A DNA stretch of 64,000 bases from Didymodactylos carnosus (taxonomy: Eukaryota; Rotifera; Eurotatoria; Philodinida; Philodinidae). This document shows, in pieces, positions 52,200-64,000 of the stretch (positions are counted from its first letter, which is position 1; each line of letters opens with the position of its first letter). The translations under genes were made by a program, and so were the position numbers. Location: contig CAJNOQ010000052.1 of the NCBI GenBank assembly GCA_905250885.1, forward strand, positions 26,047 through 90,046, given 5' to 3'. The notes beneath the pieces were generated by a model. The model was not told where the DNA came from, did no database searches, and saw only the letters and a program-made list of their open reading frames with translations.

Positions 52200-55100
52200 T
52201 GCTTTATATGAATAACGAAATTTATAAACAAATTAATGTCGAAAATAAAATATTAAACATTCGATTTTCTATTAAAATAATCATTAGATTTTAGAATAAA
52301 ATCATAAACAGTCAAATATATAAACTAAAACTCATCTCATTTCATAGAACTTCACTCACACATTTATGTTTATAGTATCCGATACCAACAAGGCGATTAT
52401 ATTGAATTTCTAAAACTTCATTCAAGATTGATAAATAATAAATTCTATATTTTAATTTAAATAGCATCGCTTGTTTAAATAACTTTTAATTCGAAAAGTT
52501 TTCTTCGTTTAAGTTATACACACAAACATGGTTCGATCTATCACATTCGAGATTACGTATATATTGTACAATTTCATTTTATTCCCATGTCTTTAAAAGT
52601 ATAATATTGAAAAAAAACAAAAAACGACGAAATAGTCAAAACGTTGACACGAACAGCAGACAAAAGGAAAAATATTTCTTACGAAATCATCATATCTTAT
52701 ATGTTCATATTTGTTTTTGGAAAAAAGAAAAAAAAGATCAGACCATTTTTTTCTTCTTCTCTAATTCATCCTATTGATAAATCATAGATGCATTATTATA
52801 TTGCGTATATATTGAAAATAACGGCACGAAACTTCCGTTTTTATGTTCAATATAAAATCGCAATTTGATTGAATTTAGTGTCAAAGGGAGAAAGAGAAAA
52901 AAAGAAAATGTTGAAAAAAAATAATGCTTTGAAAGAAAATATATATTACTTATTAGTTTCAATAAATTTACCCACTTAAGTATAATTGTGAAAGGAAAAA
53001 GAATAAGTGTTAGTTTCTAAAATGAACAACTTAAAAAAAGAAGACATAACTTGAAATACCTTAAATAAAGTGGTTTTCAAAAACATCAACTTTATAGTGG
53101 TAAATTTAAACGATTTTTATCAGTATGTAAAAAGTTTATTAATCTTTTGAACTGTATAGCAACATTAGTCAACATTTGCTACAACATCATTTCTATGTTT
53201 AGATTATAATTTATAAACATGGATCACGTTTCTTTTATAATAAAGCATGAGAGATTACATAAGTTACTTAAATTCGACATCTGGAACAAATTTTAATTAC
53301 TTACTGTTGTTGTTTTAAGTTAAAGTTCATTCCTATGTGTAGATGTTCAATATTATTTTAGTGCGCCTGCTTGTTCCCTCATTTTCTCTCTTCTATTCCT
53401 CAATCGGACTCATATTTGAATGGAATATTCTATTTGTAGTATTTCGATAAAAAAAAAAAAAAAATGTTTTTTTCTTCTTTTTTTATATTAAGTGTAAATG
53501 TTGTATGCATTGTAATAAATAAATGTAAGACCTACATAACATATATATAGAAAATGAACAACGCGAATATACATAAAATCTAGTTCAATCATCCATTCTC
53601 ATCTTTTGAAGCATCTAATGTGGGCATACACAACTCGTTCTTATCAAATTTTATTCTCTCTCTCTCTCTCTCTTTCTCTCAATCTCTCTGTAGTCCCTTG
53701 ACTTTGAATAGGTTAACATTTTAACTTTGTTTCATATATCAGATATTGATATAGATCATTTCAAAAACAAAACAAAAAAAAAAAGAAAATCAAAACGAGA
53801 GAGAAAAAAAAAAACTTTTATATATACACATACCATCAAATAAAAAGGAGTAATATCCTCAAACGATCTGTGTTCTCTCTTAAGTCAGTAACTCATATTT
53901 AAGAGCTAAATAATAGTAATGATAATATGACAAACACATGTATATACTAAAGATGATGTAAGAGTAAATTGAGCAAGTATGTTCACTCATAATCAGAGAG
54001 GAGGATGTATGTAGAGAATAACTTATGTAATTTATTTATTACATATCAGACGAAATGACATAAATACAAATAGTGAACAAAAAATAGTTAATTTTACTAA
54101 ACTATTAACTGAACGTTTAATTACAATTTAGAAATAGAAATTTAGAATCAAAATATAAACAATTTTCAACTATAACAATTGTATTCCTATGAGATTTAAT
54201 CTTCCTTATTCGAGTGATGTTTTTACAATTTTTTTTAATATAAAATAATTATTTCGCTAAATTAAAACAGATAATATAACAAAATTTACAGATTAACTAA
54301 AATGAGATATTCTAACACTAAAAATAGTCATTTTTCGTTTAAATATCGATTATTTTTAAAGATCTTTATTTCCATATAAGCAAAAATAGTTTAGTTTTTT
54401 CTTCTTCTTCTAAATGTGCTCAATATTATTGCACGTATTATTCTTATTAATCATTTTTATATCCTATTACTATTTTATCTCTTATGTGACCATTATAGAG
54501 AAATAAATGTTTGAATATGAAATATATATTAGTCGCGCTGTTGGTTTGATGTTTTAGTCGAAGGTCATTTTACAAACAGAATAAATCTTAGCCTACTGAG
54601 TAATTTGTTTGTATATATATTTGTGTGTGTATGCGTCATAATGGCATCTCAAGGTTTTAACATTTATCGTTCGATTGGTAAACTACCTACCACGGACACA
54701 CACAAGCAGACACATCTGCTTCATTTTCATTTTTTCTTCTTCTCCTCTAACCTATACGAAGATATTTATCCATGTGTAAGAGTTACAATGTTACAACATA
54801 CGACATCTTACTTGTCTCCAACAAGAAAGGTCATAAAAATAGATAAGAGAAAGTGAGGCTCACCAATAAAAAATTTGTTATCAAAGTAAACATACACAGT
54901 ATGAAATCTATTATTTAGATGTGTGTATGACTGTGTCTACAATTTCCACTCCTACAACTACTTGACATGTCAAAGAGAAAAAAAATTTTTTTTTTCATGA
55001 TCAAGTAGATAATATTGAATTAGAGACAATATTAATAATTTAGACAGATGTCAAAGAAATTCATTCAATTCATGGATAAATTATTAATAAATATATACAT

Positions 55101-58050
55101 CGTCCTATGATCGACGTAATAATTTGCCATCATGTTTACCCCGTTTATACACATATTCTATGAAAAATTCACAACTATTCTAACTGTGATAATTTGGTAT
55201 TGTTGAACTCTATCAATGTTTCTAATAAAATCAAACTGTCATAATAAAATTAAAGGTTGGGAATTAGTGTAACCAGAAAATAGTTTTCTGTAAAGGTTAG
55301 TTCAATAAGATTTCTAGTAACAATTTGTTTTATTTATATTTCGAAGGTTCAGTTTTGATTCAGATAATGTCTAGTATATAGATGCAGAAGACAGATTTCG
55401 AACAGATACAAAGGATAAATGTTACTCATAATGTTCAAGTGAAAAGAAAAACCATTTCTCATTTTTTTATTCCTTTCATTGAATATCGAAAGTAGTACTG
55501 CAAACAAAAGAAGTGAAATCTTCTATGAAGGACAAATATCAATTTGTCAAACTGAACATTGATATATTTATATTTTAGACAACAATAATTTTTAGACACA
55601 GTTTTGTTTAAAAAAAATGTATAACTTTGTTAATGGAGGAAATAAGGTCGAGTGGCGGATACGAGAATTTTTGCGGAAGAGTAGAATTGTTCTGAAGCAT
55701 CTGTGATATATATAAAGAATGATAGATCCGCCACTACTAAATGAAAAAAAACAAAGTGTTTTTCGGAATAACAATCCTTGGATATACAGACGCGACCGTT
55801 GTGTATATATATTATATGTGTGTAAAGCTAAGTTTAATCGATTTAAAATCCTGATACACACGAATTATCATGTGAAATTAAAAACAAAATCTACTTTGAA
55901 ATAAAGTAAACTTTTTTAGACATTACAAAAACATATTTTACCAATAAATCACGCAGAAATGAGTAGTTTGTCGTTTAATAGATTTATATATTATTTATAG
56001 TTACTATATATTTAAAAATTATAATGTTAGCCAAAAGTTGTTGCTTACTCGGACTACTATCTCATTTTTTTCTAACTATACGACTTTATCGAGTAGTCAG
56101 AGAATAAAAGCGATAGTGTATATGTATTTTGCTATGAAGATTATCGATGTATTCGTGTTAACAGTTTGACATCTATTATTTCATTGATATTATCTTGACG
56201 AGAAGAAAAGAAAAAGTCCGTTGAATAAATGAGAGTACAATTAAATGGTCGATAATGATAATGATGATGATGAACTATTTTTTTCTAATGATTCTCGCAT
56301 GCTCATTTAGGGTGTCAATCAAACCATTTGGCTTTCACTACTGACCCTTCCACTATAATCAAATACCTGTGATTATTGGCAACTGTTATAATTAATTGAA
56401 CTCAAAACATCACTTGTGTATACATAATCGCGGTAAAGTAAAAAACTAGTCGGAAAAAAATGGCAACAGGAGTCTAACTGACACTGAAAGAGGCGAAGTA
56501 GTTTTTATAATCAACATTACAAAAATAACAAGGCAAAAGGTATCAATCGACGAAACTAACTCATAGGATGACTAAGAATGATGGAAAGTTTCTCTTACAT
56601 TAGATAACAGATTCTATGTAGTAGACGAACAATATACTTATTATTATTTTTTCTGATGAGAGTATCAAATTTGTTGATATTGCCATTGTTTGAGAAAAAC
56701 AACATTCGTACCACTTAAGTATCATCTTAAGAGAGGAAAATTTATTCAATAGCTAATCGATCAATCATACCTGAGAGTGGTAACTGTGTCTGCTTGTCTG
56801 TCTGTTCATAATGAGTTACGCACATCGGAACTTAATCAGACTTCTTTTCTGCATTGAACATTCTCTTCTCTTCATTTCCTTTCATCTTCTATATTCAATG
56901 TTGACATGTTCGACTATACGATAGACGTGAAAATTTTCTAATACGACGCAGTAATAAACACGGTGATATACGAAAAAGGAAAATAGTTACGCATATAACA
57001 AAGAATTTCTATTTCTCTCCCTTTTTTTTTTCTTTTATTCAGTTCTTTGTTCATGATGATAGTTTCATACAAATACATACACAAGACAAAAAAATGGTAT
57101 ACACTGTATAATAAACTAATAGAGTATGACATAGAATGTTCAAATGAACCGTCTTACACCCATGTTGATTGATCATGGGTCTTGTAAATCTACAGCTATT
57201 CTCTTACAAGCGTTACTAGTAAAATATAGGTGAATTTATGTAACTTCACTTGGAATCTTTATGCTAATCTTTAAATCGATCTTAAATTAAATGGATTTTG
57301 TTTTTACGTTAAACGGTAGATATAATTTCTTTTCCTACGATAAATTGAAATTAATTAGTGTTTTTTAAAACGGTCAATCACTCTCAGGACTGTACTATTA
57401 ATGAATTAAAAATAAAAAATTGTTACCTGAACGCGAATTGAATAAGAGGTTAACGTTTTTTAACAGTTCAAACCGGATATACAGGCAAAAAAGAAAGCGT
57501 TTAGAATTCTAATATGCAAACAAAATAAAGAAACAAAAATAGAGTTTCTACTCTTTATTACGTAAGAAAAACACACCAAATATCCACCAACAATAATGTA
57601 ACTGAAAAAAAAATGGAAAAAAGATATTTTTCTAAAATGTTTTTGGGATTAAATATATGTTTCTTTGTTTTACTAGGAGAAAAAAACCTAATACTAAGGT
57701 GCAAAAAACAAGATATCAAATTATTCTAGTAAGAGAAAGAGAGTGTTTTGATACGATAGCTATGAAACAAATCAAAATCAATTTTACTAATACTGTTTCT
57801 AGATTTGTCACGTTGATGATTTCTAAACAAAAGAGAAAAAAAACAAGCACAATAATTTAAATAATTAAGTCTGACATATAGATAGAAGATCGACAAGTCA
57901 AAAAAGTAAAAGTTTTAAGTGTTTTCTCTCAAATATATTTTAATCAATTTGTTTTTTTACTTGCTCTATGCTAAACTGAACAGTAAGAAAAAGATTTGGT
58001 TTTCTACTGCATTCATCTATCGGTAAACTGACTGTCTTGTTAGGATAAAG
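52200..58050. other. Long AT-rich gene-poor stretch
   Basis: Nearly 6 kb with no conserved exon. It contains an A-run at 53450-53464, a (TC)n tract at 53654-53682 and GA/A-rich runs near 53770-53815. A (GAT)n-like tract lies at 56253-56270 and a short hairpin (CCCATG...CATGGG) at 57160-57178. A 9-bp inverted pair GTGGCGGAT/ATCCGCCAC lies at 55653 and 55728. Frames at 54605-54856 and 55592-55904 look like chance. The 3' end of this region is the downstream flank of MIC10. Confidence 0.45.
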
Positions 58051-58464
58051 TCATGCTATACATACTGTCGGTAATTTTACAGTTTGTTTTTCATTGAGTG
58101 TTCTTCCATATAAATATGGAGAACGAAAATCATTTTGACAATTACTATAACCCATGCCGATTCCAATACCAGTTCCTAACAGTACAGGCCATGGTCGACC
58201 TAGAAAAGAATGAAGCAAGACATGAACATTTTTGATGAATAATGCCAAGTATTATACATACGTCTAAATAAAACCGCAGAAAAGACGATGCCCAATGCAA
58301 GACCAGATGCTAAGAATAAAAGTCGAGTATGACACAAGGATCACGTGAAAGATAGATAAGTTACCTGCTTTAACAAGTGTATCTGTTACACAACGATCCC
58401 ATTTCTCTCCATAAACATCTTCGGAAGCTACTGAAGGCGTCGCCGTTTTAGTATTAGAAGTCAT
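58051..58464 (-). CDS. MICOS10: MIC10 (MICOS10/MINOS1), core subunit of the mitochondrial cristae-junction complex
   Basis: MIC10 is a small hairpin-shaped inner-membrane protein that oligomerises and bends the membrane at crista junctions. Exons 58464-58365, 58309-58262 and 58199-58051 (minus) join in frame to 98 aa; animal homologues are about 75-100. The N-terminal 33 residues are hydrophilic and include EDVYGEKWDRCVTDTLVKAG, the usual family lead-in. Transmembrane segment 1 is about residues 34-48 (ASGLALGIVFSAVLF), then the positive loop RRRPWP. Transmembrane segment 2 is about 55-67, with the glycine motif GTGIGIGMGYSNC that packs the oligomer. FRSPY follows, as in the family. The C-terminal extension of about 20 residues is poorly conserved. 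The introns are short (55 and 62 bp). Confidence 0.95.
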
Positions 58465-60046
58465 ATCAGAAACTGAAAGGAAAAAACAGCTGAAACATTT
58501 TCACAAAAAAATGCTAATAATTGATATCGTTCTAAATCAACTGGAAAGATTAGAACAGAAAATAATACTCTACATTCAGCGTTCACAGACACTCGTTTCC
58601 AATAAATCTCATTTGTTATGACACCTCCTTATATTGATTGGTGGTCAAACTTCGGGTTATTTTTAGCAAGTCAATCGCATAGCTAATAAAACCAATAGAG
58701 AAGAAAACAAGAAGATAAATGATAACAGAAATACAATTAAAATAAGATTAAAAGGAGAACGTTTAACACGGTATTATTATAACCGTAAGTATGACTAAAT
58801 TCTACTGTAAAAGATTGTAAAATAAAGTTTTGAATGACGATAAAGGTGGAGAACGGATAACTGACTCTGAAAATTGGTCATATCCACAAGCAAGGGCAAC
58901 GTCCTAGGTATGATCATTTCAATCTATACCATCCAAAACAACTAATAGAAGAAATAACAGAGAGGAGACATTATTTAGATACTATTGATCGGAAAAAATA
59001 AAAATATATTAAAAGAGAAAGGAAGTCAGAGTATTTAGACACATTTAGAGACGAGATTAAAAGAAGATCCACATGAATACGGTTTTGAATATCGGAATAA
59101 TCAAAATGATTAAAAGAAGAGAGAAGTATAAAAGAACATCGGCACAACGCTAAGTTTCACAGTTATATAGAAGAGAAAGAGGTAAATCACTGATGTATAT
59201 AAGAACCAGAAAACTCTCAAGTACACTGCCTCCTTGCTTAGTGGATTCCACGAGACTAAACATTATGCGTACGAAAATTAAACTAAAACATAATTTTTTG
59301 TCTTTATACTAGTGTTATATGATTCTTTGTCTCATGTAATACTGCTCGTTCGAGCGCACAATTTGTAGAAAAAAACACCAACAGAAATGGTACTCTCGAT
59401 CTCTGTTGTCAAACATTTCTTGAAGAATGTCATGCTGAAAAAACCTAGTAAAATGGTAATTAGAATATTCACTTTTGCATAGAGGAGCATTTCAAATATT
59501 TGATTTGGAAGTGTCTAGAATGATCAGAAAATGCAACGATAGTGGCGCTAAAGTGCAACTACTAATTTTTGTCTTGCATGGGATCAATTTTAGTCCATAA
59601 TTTTTGCAAAATCCTGTTTAAGAAGATCACATCGTTATCAACAGTCTATGAGGTACGGTCTTTCCTTGAGTTCAATCGAATTAAAAATAAAAAACCCGTA
59701 ATGAGATTATGAAACTAATTTAGATGTTAACATGCAAAATAGATTATCCTGCCTACATATTGAAATCAAATGATCATAATGGGATCATAAAGAGGCCATG
59801 AGGTATCATAATGGGATCATAAAGGGATAAAAAAAGGGATCGATCCTCGGTTTTCCCACTTGAAAAAATCGCTCAACTTTTTTCGAACTAAATTTTTGTA
59901 AAAGTCTTGCTATTGATGTGTACTGATACGCAATTTGACACGCATTGCAGCTGAAAAAAGGAAATGAATTTTTGATTTAAATAAATAAAAAGTGCATGAA
60001 GAGAAAAACACAGAATTGCATGGCACAACCTATAAACAAAATTTCA
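58465..60046. other. Upstream of MIC10, no gene seen
   Basis: AT-rich, low-complexity. GGATCATAAAG repeats as a short direct duplication near 59780-59826 (ATAATGGGATCATAAAG twice). No exon or RNA gene recognised. Confidence 0.4.
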
Positions 60047-60182
60047 GTACGGCACTGGTAAAAATCAGTGCGCACCGGTGCGCATAGCATGCCATCAGTC
60101 ACTGGCACTGGTTGGCACCGGTGTGCACCCGTGCCCGGTGTGAACCAGTGCCGATCGGCGCCCGTGCGCACCAGTGCCGTAC
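60047..60182. repeat. GC-rich palindromic island
   Basis: A 136-bp GC-rich island in AT-rich DNA, bounded by GTACGGCACTGG and its exact reverse complement CCAGTGCCGTAC. The inside is packed with CACCGGTG/GCACCGG/GCGCACC units in both orientations, so many alternative hairpins are possible. The frames across it on both strands are artefacts of the repeat. It is probably a small foldback element. Confidence 0.7.
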
Positions 60183-60280
60183 AAGTGCCGATAAAAATTG
60201 TTTTTTTGGGAAACTCTTCCATTTTCTTTCAAGAGAATAATAACACTCAAAACAATAGAAATTAATCAATGTTAACTTAC

Positions 60281-60459
60281 TATTTAACAGTCGATTTGCA
60301 TCTAGTTTAGATTTTGAATATTGCTCACCGACCGTCGACGGTAACATACATGTTTTTATTTGATCTTGAGTATATAATACACGTAGCAATCGTCGTCCAT
60401 AATCACCAGGATTTTTTCCATTTATATTGAGTAAATTTTCGTTAATGTAAACACCTCTC
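60281..60459 (-). CDS. Isolated exon encoding a BEN-domain-like segment
   Basis: On the minus strand an acceptor (CGCGCTTAG) is followed by a 179-base open exon closed by a good donor (A|GTAAGTTAAC). It encodes about 59 residues: GVYINENLLNINGKNPGDY, then GRRLLRVLYTQDQIKTCMLP, then SKSKLDANRLLN. The pattern of a Leu-rich helix, a 'tqdqI..cmlp' turn and the final LD..rLL matches the core of BEN domains, which are DNA-binding or protein-binding modules in chromatin proteins. No neighbouring exon is found on either side within the window. It may belong to a gene with long introns or be a stranded fragment next to the GC-rich island. Confidence 0.5.
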
Positions 60460-61884
60460 CTAAGCGCGTAAAAATATTTCGTAATTTTACTTTTATGTGC
60501 CCAACATTTATGGAAAGTTTCATGGAAATCTCATGCACTGAATCGAAAACTGATTTTAGAGGGGTGGCCTTAAGAGTGCATTCCCCTCTTTTAGAAAAAG
60601 TTTCCCTTTTAAGTTAAACATGGTGCATCGTAGAATGAAATGTCCTCTACAAAATAAGACCACTCCCAGCTCTCCATGATTGTAGAGATAGAATTTTTCA
60701 GACCCCGTCGAAACTTCACTCGATTGACTCAACAATTTTATCACAGGTATCTGCGATGATATCTGAAAATGCAAATTTTTGTTTTCTGTTTCCGAATTTT
60801 CCTTCTTGACAGATAAAAAATTGTAAAAGCTCGAGGCAAAACTTCGATTTTATTTCAAACCCCATAACTCTTAGATAACATATTACAGCAATAGGAAGAA
60901 ATTGTAACGGGGTATTCTAACATTGGAAATATGCTCAAGTAGAAGACAAACCGTTTTAAGTCTTGAGAAGAACACCTTTTATAATGTTATTGACTTTCAG
61001 TATGTTATAGTGTTCCTTTGGGGCAAAAGAATTCTGTTTTATCTTATTCTATACATTTGAGAATGCAGAATGTTGAAGTCTGACTGTTTTAAAACATATT
61101 CGAAACAAGAAAAAGGATTTTACTATAAATTTCTCCTATATGACCACAGAGCAGGGATAGCTTTTTCATTCTTTTCGCTTATGATATAGCACTTCGGTCT
61201 AGTTTTAAAAACAACAGTTCATTCTAACGTTACTTGTATAATGGATCATTGTTGTCATATTAACAATAAAAGATCTCTACTTAGAAAGCCTAAACTTGTG
61301 TTTGTAATCTATCTAATGTATAGCAAAAACTTCTGTGGCACTCCCTCGTCAGTGAGATTGATTGAAAAACGTGTTCTCCGCAAGTTACTATATTCGACAC
61401 ATTAAAAAAGGTAACTATTCTGATAAAAAGATAAAAACAAAAACTTCGTGTTCCTTCTGTAGCGATGATCGTTACCTTTTTAAAACAGAAATAGCAGAAC
61501 AACCACACTTTGTACACGTTTCATTTCAAAAACGTTTTTGTACAAGAACTATCGAATTCAAAAGCAACGCTCTTGGCTATTTTCTTGGCTTTTCACTAGT
61601 GTGTAACCAAAAGGTGACCAAATAACATATGGAAAAAGAAAGTTGAAAGCACTATCTGCACGTGGGGTACTTGCCAATGGTTTAAAAGAATAGATTGCCA
61701 CGAGTCAATGTCTCATAGCGACTCCTATGTCTGGAATATACAAATAATAGCCTATGGTATCCTCTACAAATCTACGAAAGAAAAAGATCTGCATCTCTCA
61801 TGATTAGAGCGGATGACGGGGATAATGTCGTGAAATTCTGAAAGGTACGATTAAGAGAAAGCACTTTGCTGACTACCCAGGTGT
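60460..61884. other. No gene recognised
   Basis: Short chance frames only. A small inverted motif (AGAGGGGTGGC... GCATTCCCCTCT) lies at about 60559-60590. Confidence 0.35.
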
Positions 61885-62140
61885 TTTGTTACGGTTATCG
61901 TATACGGGCCGTATACGTTTCGAATACGCCGTCTTTACGGCCGTTAATGATTGAATACGAGCGGTTTACGCACTGTATTTTACCGTAAACCAGGCCGGTG
62001 TTTTAAGACCGTATTAACGTCGTACAATATACGGCGTGTTTACGGCTTAAATAAGATTATCCTATATGGGTGTATATACACTGTAAATGACCGTAAACAT
62101 ACCGTATTTCTACCGTATAGAGGCGATTCACGGTCTGGAA
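61885..62140. repeat. Cluster of CCGTATACGG-type palindromic units
   Basis: In about 250 bp there are some 15 occurrences of CCGTA/TACGG-type words (for example GTATACGGGCCGTATACG, TTTACGGCCGTTAA, ACCGTAAAC) in both orientations, against an AT-rich background. It carries no coding sequence. It resembles the subterminal arrays of some DNA transposons or a decayed palindromic satellite. Confidence 0.6.
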
Positions 62141-62429
62141 TTATACAAACGATAGCTTTGCTTTCGTCTGATTAATATTAGTTTTATTGTTCATACCATG
62201 ATAACGCTTGACAAAAAAGGAATAGTCAGACAAATAAATGTTAGAAGTGAAAAATACAGTTCGAAAAACAAAACATAAAAATAATGCCGTGGCTCTGTTC
62301 ATAAAAAAACACTCATTTTCGTACCAAAATCATACGTGACAAATAAACTCAGATAGACAACAAACATAAATAAACGTATTTGTTCTGATATCCATCGCTT
62401 TAACACAAAAAATGATTACATGCAAGTAG

Positions 62430-63050
62430 AAAAACGTAGAGAACGTACTTGATGCAAGTACTTGACTACTTGCTAGGTACTTGGAAAAATTGACAAGTGT
62501 TTTCAAATTTTCTCACTTGTCATGTACTTTCGGAAGTACTTCTCAATGATTAAAATACTTGCTTTTATTGCTAAGAAGTACTCTGTGAAAGTCCTTAGCA
62601 AATAAAATCTTTTCTATCACCCTAAACCAAAAAAAGTATGTTTAAGAGCCAAAAGTATTTTTCTGTTTGACCAAAAATCCAAAAAGTACTTTTTAGAAAG
62701 ACTTGAGGGTTTGTCTAGCTTTGGTAAAAACCAGAAGGGTTTTTTCCTAAACGCATTTGGTTTAGGGAAACATCGTTTTTGATTTCGATTTTTCAAGTAG
62801 CGAAGGATTTTCCAGTTTGAGCAAACAATGAAAAGCATTATTTACGACTTATAAACACTCTTTTTTAAACTAAAAATAGGGTTAAATCACCAGTTGCTTG
62901 GATAAGACAGGTTAGGACCGCTCGCCACTATCTATTTACATTAAGACTATACCTATACTTACGAAAAATTTACTTACAAGTAAATTTACTTCTGAAAAAA
63001 AGACAAGTACCGGTTTCATTACGCAAGCGGAGTACTTGTTCCAAGCACAG
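62430..63050. repeat. Region flanked by AAGTACTT-rich blocks
   Basis: Block 62437-62590 has many AAGTACTTG/CAAGTACTT words, and a second block at 62965-63045 has ACAAGTACCGG and GAGTACTTGTTCCAAG. The two may be the ends of one decayed element of about 600 bp, but the arms do not align as a clean pair. Confidence 0.4.
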
Positions 63051-64000
63051 TGTGCATTTTTCCATAGATCAGGCGGACATTTGCTATAGCAGCAGTCCAA
63101 AAGACTATAAACATTTTTTTATAGGTTTTCAGATATGCTCTGCTCTTTCCAATGGTGTATTTTTCAAAGTTCAAAGAAACTTTCATCTGGGTTCTTCAGA
63201 GACCGGGTCTGTAGAAAACCCTTACATAAGTATTCTGAAACTTTTTAAAGCGCACTATTGGAAAGAGCATATCTGTAAACATATAAAAAATTGTTTTAGA
63301 CTTTTGGACTACTTCTATAGCAAATATCAAAATCCTTAGCCAAAACTATGACTCTATGCTTCGACTTTAGCATTTCGCTAGATCCAACTAGTTTTTGCTT
63401 AGAAGAATCTACAAATGACATATCATTCGATGCAATTTCTTGCGCTGATTCCAAATATGTTATTTTTGTTGAATGAAAACGTTTCTGAACCGAGAAAAAT
63501 GGAAAATACCTGAAAAACTCAGGTTTTTTGGAAAACCCGCTGTATGCTTCAGGAACATTGGCGCATTTTTGCGCATTCACCATAGATGCAGGACATATAG
63601 GAGAAAATTCTGTGAAAGTTTGCTTAAATTTGGGCCTTCACTAACTTTCGCGCGCTCACTTTACTAAACTTAAGCCTTCGGAAAATCGCTTGAGAAAAAC
63701 TTCTTTTAATTTTCTCAACTATCATAAGTTCAATTTAAAATTTGTTTTACTAACGGGTGGCGCATAATAAACGGGACACTTTTGTTCTTTATTTTTAAGG
63801 CACTTCCGAATGATCTAAAAATCTGGCTCTAGTTTCATTCGATAGAGAATTGAATTCTCTACAGAACCTGCTTTTTGAATCTCTGATAGCATTTTTCTCG
63901 TTTGAGCACTACTCAAAATATTGAATAGTGCTAAATGCTCAAACTGCGTTTAGGAAAAAACCCTTCTGGTTTTTACCAAAGCTAGACAAACCCTCAAGTC
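62699..64000. repeat. Long inverted repeat reaching the window end
   Basis: The arm at 62699-62754 (GACTTGAGGGTTTGTCTAGC, then GGTAAAAACCAGAAGGG, then CCTAAACGCA) recurs as an apparently exact reverse complement at 63945-64000. The right copy is cut by the window edge, so the element may extend further. The spacer (1.2 kb) itself contains another foldback (63072-63332). Confidence 0.85.
63072..63332. repeat. Nested foldback inside the terminal inverted repeat
   Basis: The arm 63072-63165 (TTTGCTATAGCAGCAGTCC, then CAGATATGCTCTGCTC) is mirrored at 63236-63332 (GAGCATATCTG, then GGACTACTTCTATAGCAAA) with moderate divergence. Frames on either strand across it are repeat by-products. Confidence 0.75.

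Noticed and set aside
51992-52231. 79-aa minus-strand frame covering the tRNA and the GA repeat
   Set aside because: It is a translation of tRNA-Lys and a (GA)n tract; no protein is expected.
54605-54856. 83-aa plus-strand frame
   Set aside because: Low-complexity, begins in a TATATATTTGTGTGTGTATG simple repeat, no motif.
59977-60389. Frames on both strands across the GC-rich island
   Set aside because: Their length comes from the stop-poor GC-rich palindrome. Only the exon at 60281-60459 has its own splice borders and protein-like content.

Overview
The window is AT-rich animal nuclear DNA with compact intron-containing genes. Most introns are 40-100 bp with GT...AG borders and a T-rich run before the acceptor. 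Conserved proteins are clearly metazoan (PP2A scaffold, HGH1, a ZASP/Enigma-type PDZ-LIM protein, a TRIM-NHL protein, MIC10). A decayed Penelope-like element, many foldback elements and Asn/Gln-rich disordered proteins suggest a bdelloid rotifer or a related small invertebrate. That assignment is inference, because no marker gene fixes the taxon.

Layout. 1-3.6 kb: no gene, two inverted-repeat elements. 3.9-6.4 kb: an unrecognised gene of 3 exons whose second intron carries a MITE. 9.2-13.2 kb: the PP2A scaffold subunit A gene, 13 exons, with two possible last exons. 14.2-14.7 kb: a foldback element. 16.5-18.7 kb: HGH1, an eEF2-folding cofactor. 19-25 kb: a mobile-element zone with a foldback, a Penelope-type remnant split by a hAT-like element with a near-perfect 8-bp target duplication, a small Cys/His protein gene, and a broken Penelope-like RT/GIY-YIG copy ending in a hammerhead-ribozyme-like motif. 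27.4-28.3 kb: a large inverted repeat. 29.0-32.5 kb: a 15-exon PDZ-ZM-3xLIM gene. 33.0-33.5 kb: a piggyBac-type MITE in TTAA. 34.6-37.8 kb: a repeat zone (hairpin, degenerate 14-15 bp tandem array, long foldback). 39.0-42.2 kb: a Gln-rich disordered protein gene. 42.5-46.4 kb: repeats, including a TTAGTACTAA-dense element and a tRNA-like/SINE-like segment. 47.2-50.6 kb (minus): a 9-exon TRIM2/3-type RING/B-box/filamin/NHL gene. 52.1 kb (minus): tRNA-Lys(UUU). 58.0-58.5 kb (minus): MIC10. 60-64 kb: a GC-rich palindromic island, an isolated BEN-like exon (minus), a CCGTA-rich cluster and nested inverted repeats that reach the window end.

The genes do not form a functional cluster; they are individually regulated housekeeping, cytoskeletal and mitochondrial genes separated by repeats. 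Splice models were built by hand. The conserved genes close in frame at lengths near those of their families (PP2A-A 592 aa, HGH1 382 aa, PDZ-LIM 597 aa, TRIM-NHL 726 aa, MIC10 98 aa). No new defence or signalling system was found. The strongest unusual signals are the nested insertion, the hammerhead-like PLE tail, the MITE-bearing intron, and the unexplained orphan genes and palindromic islands.
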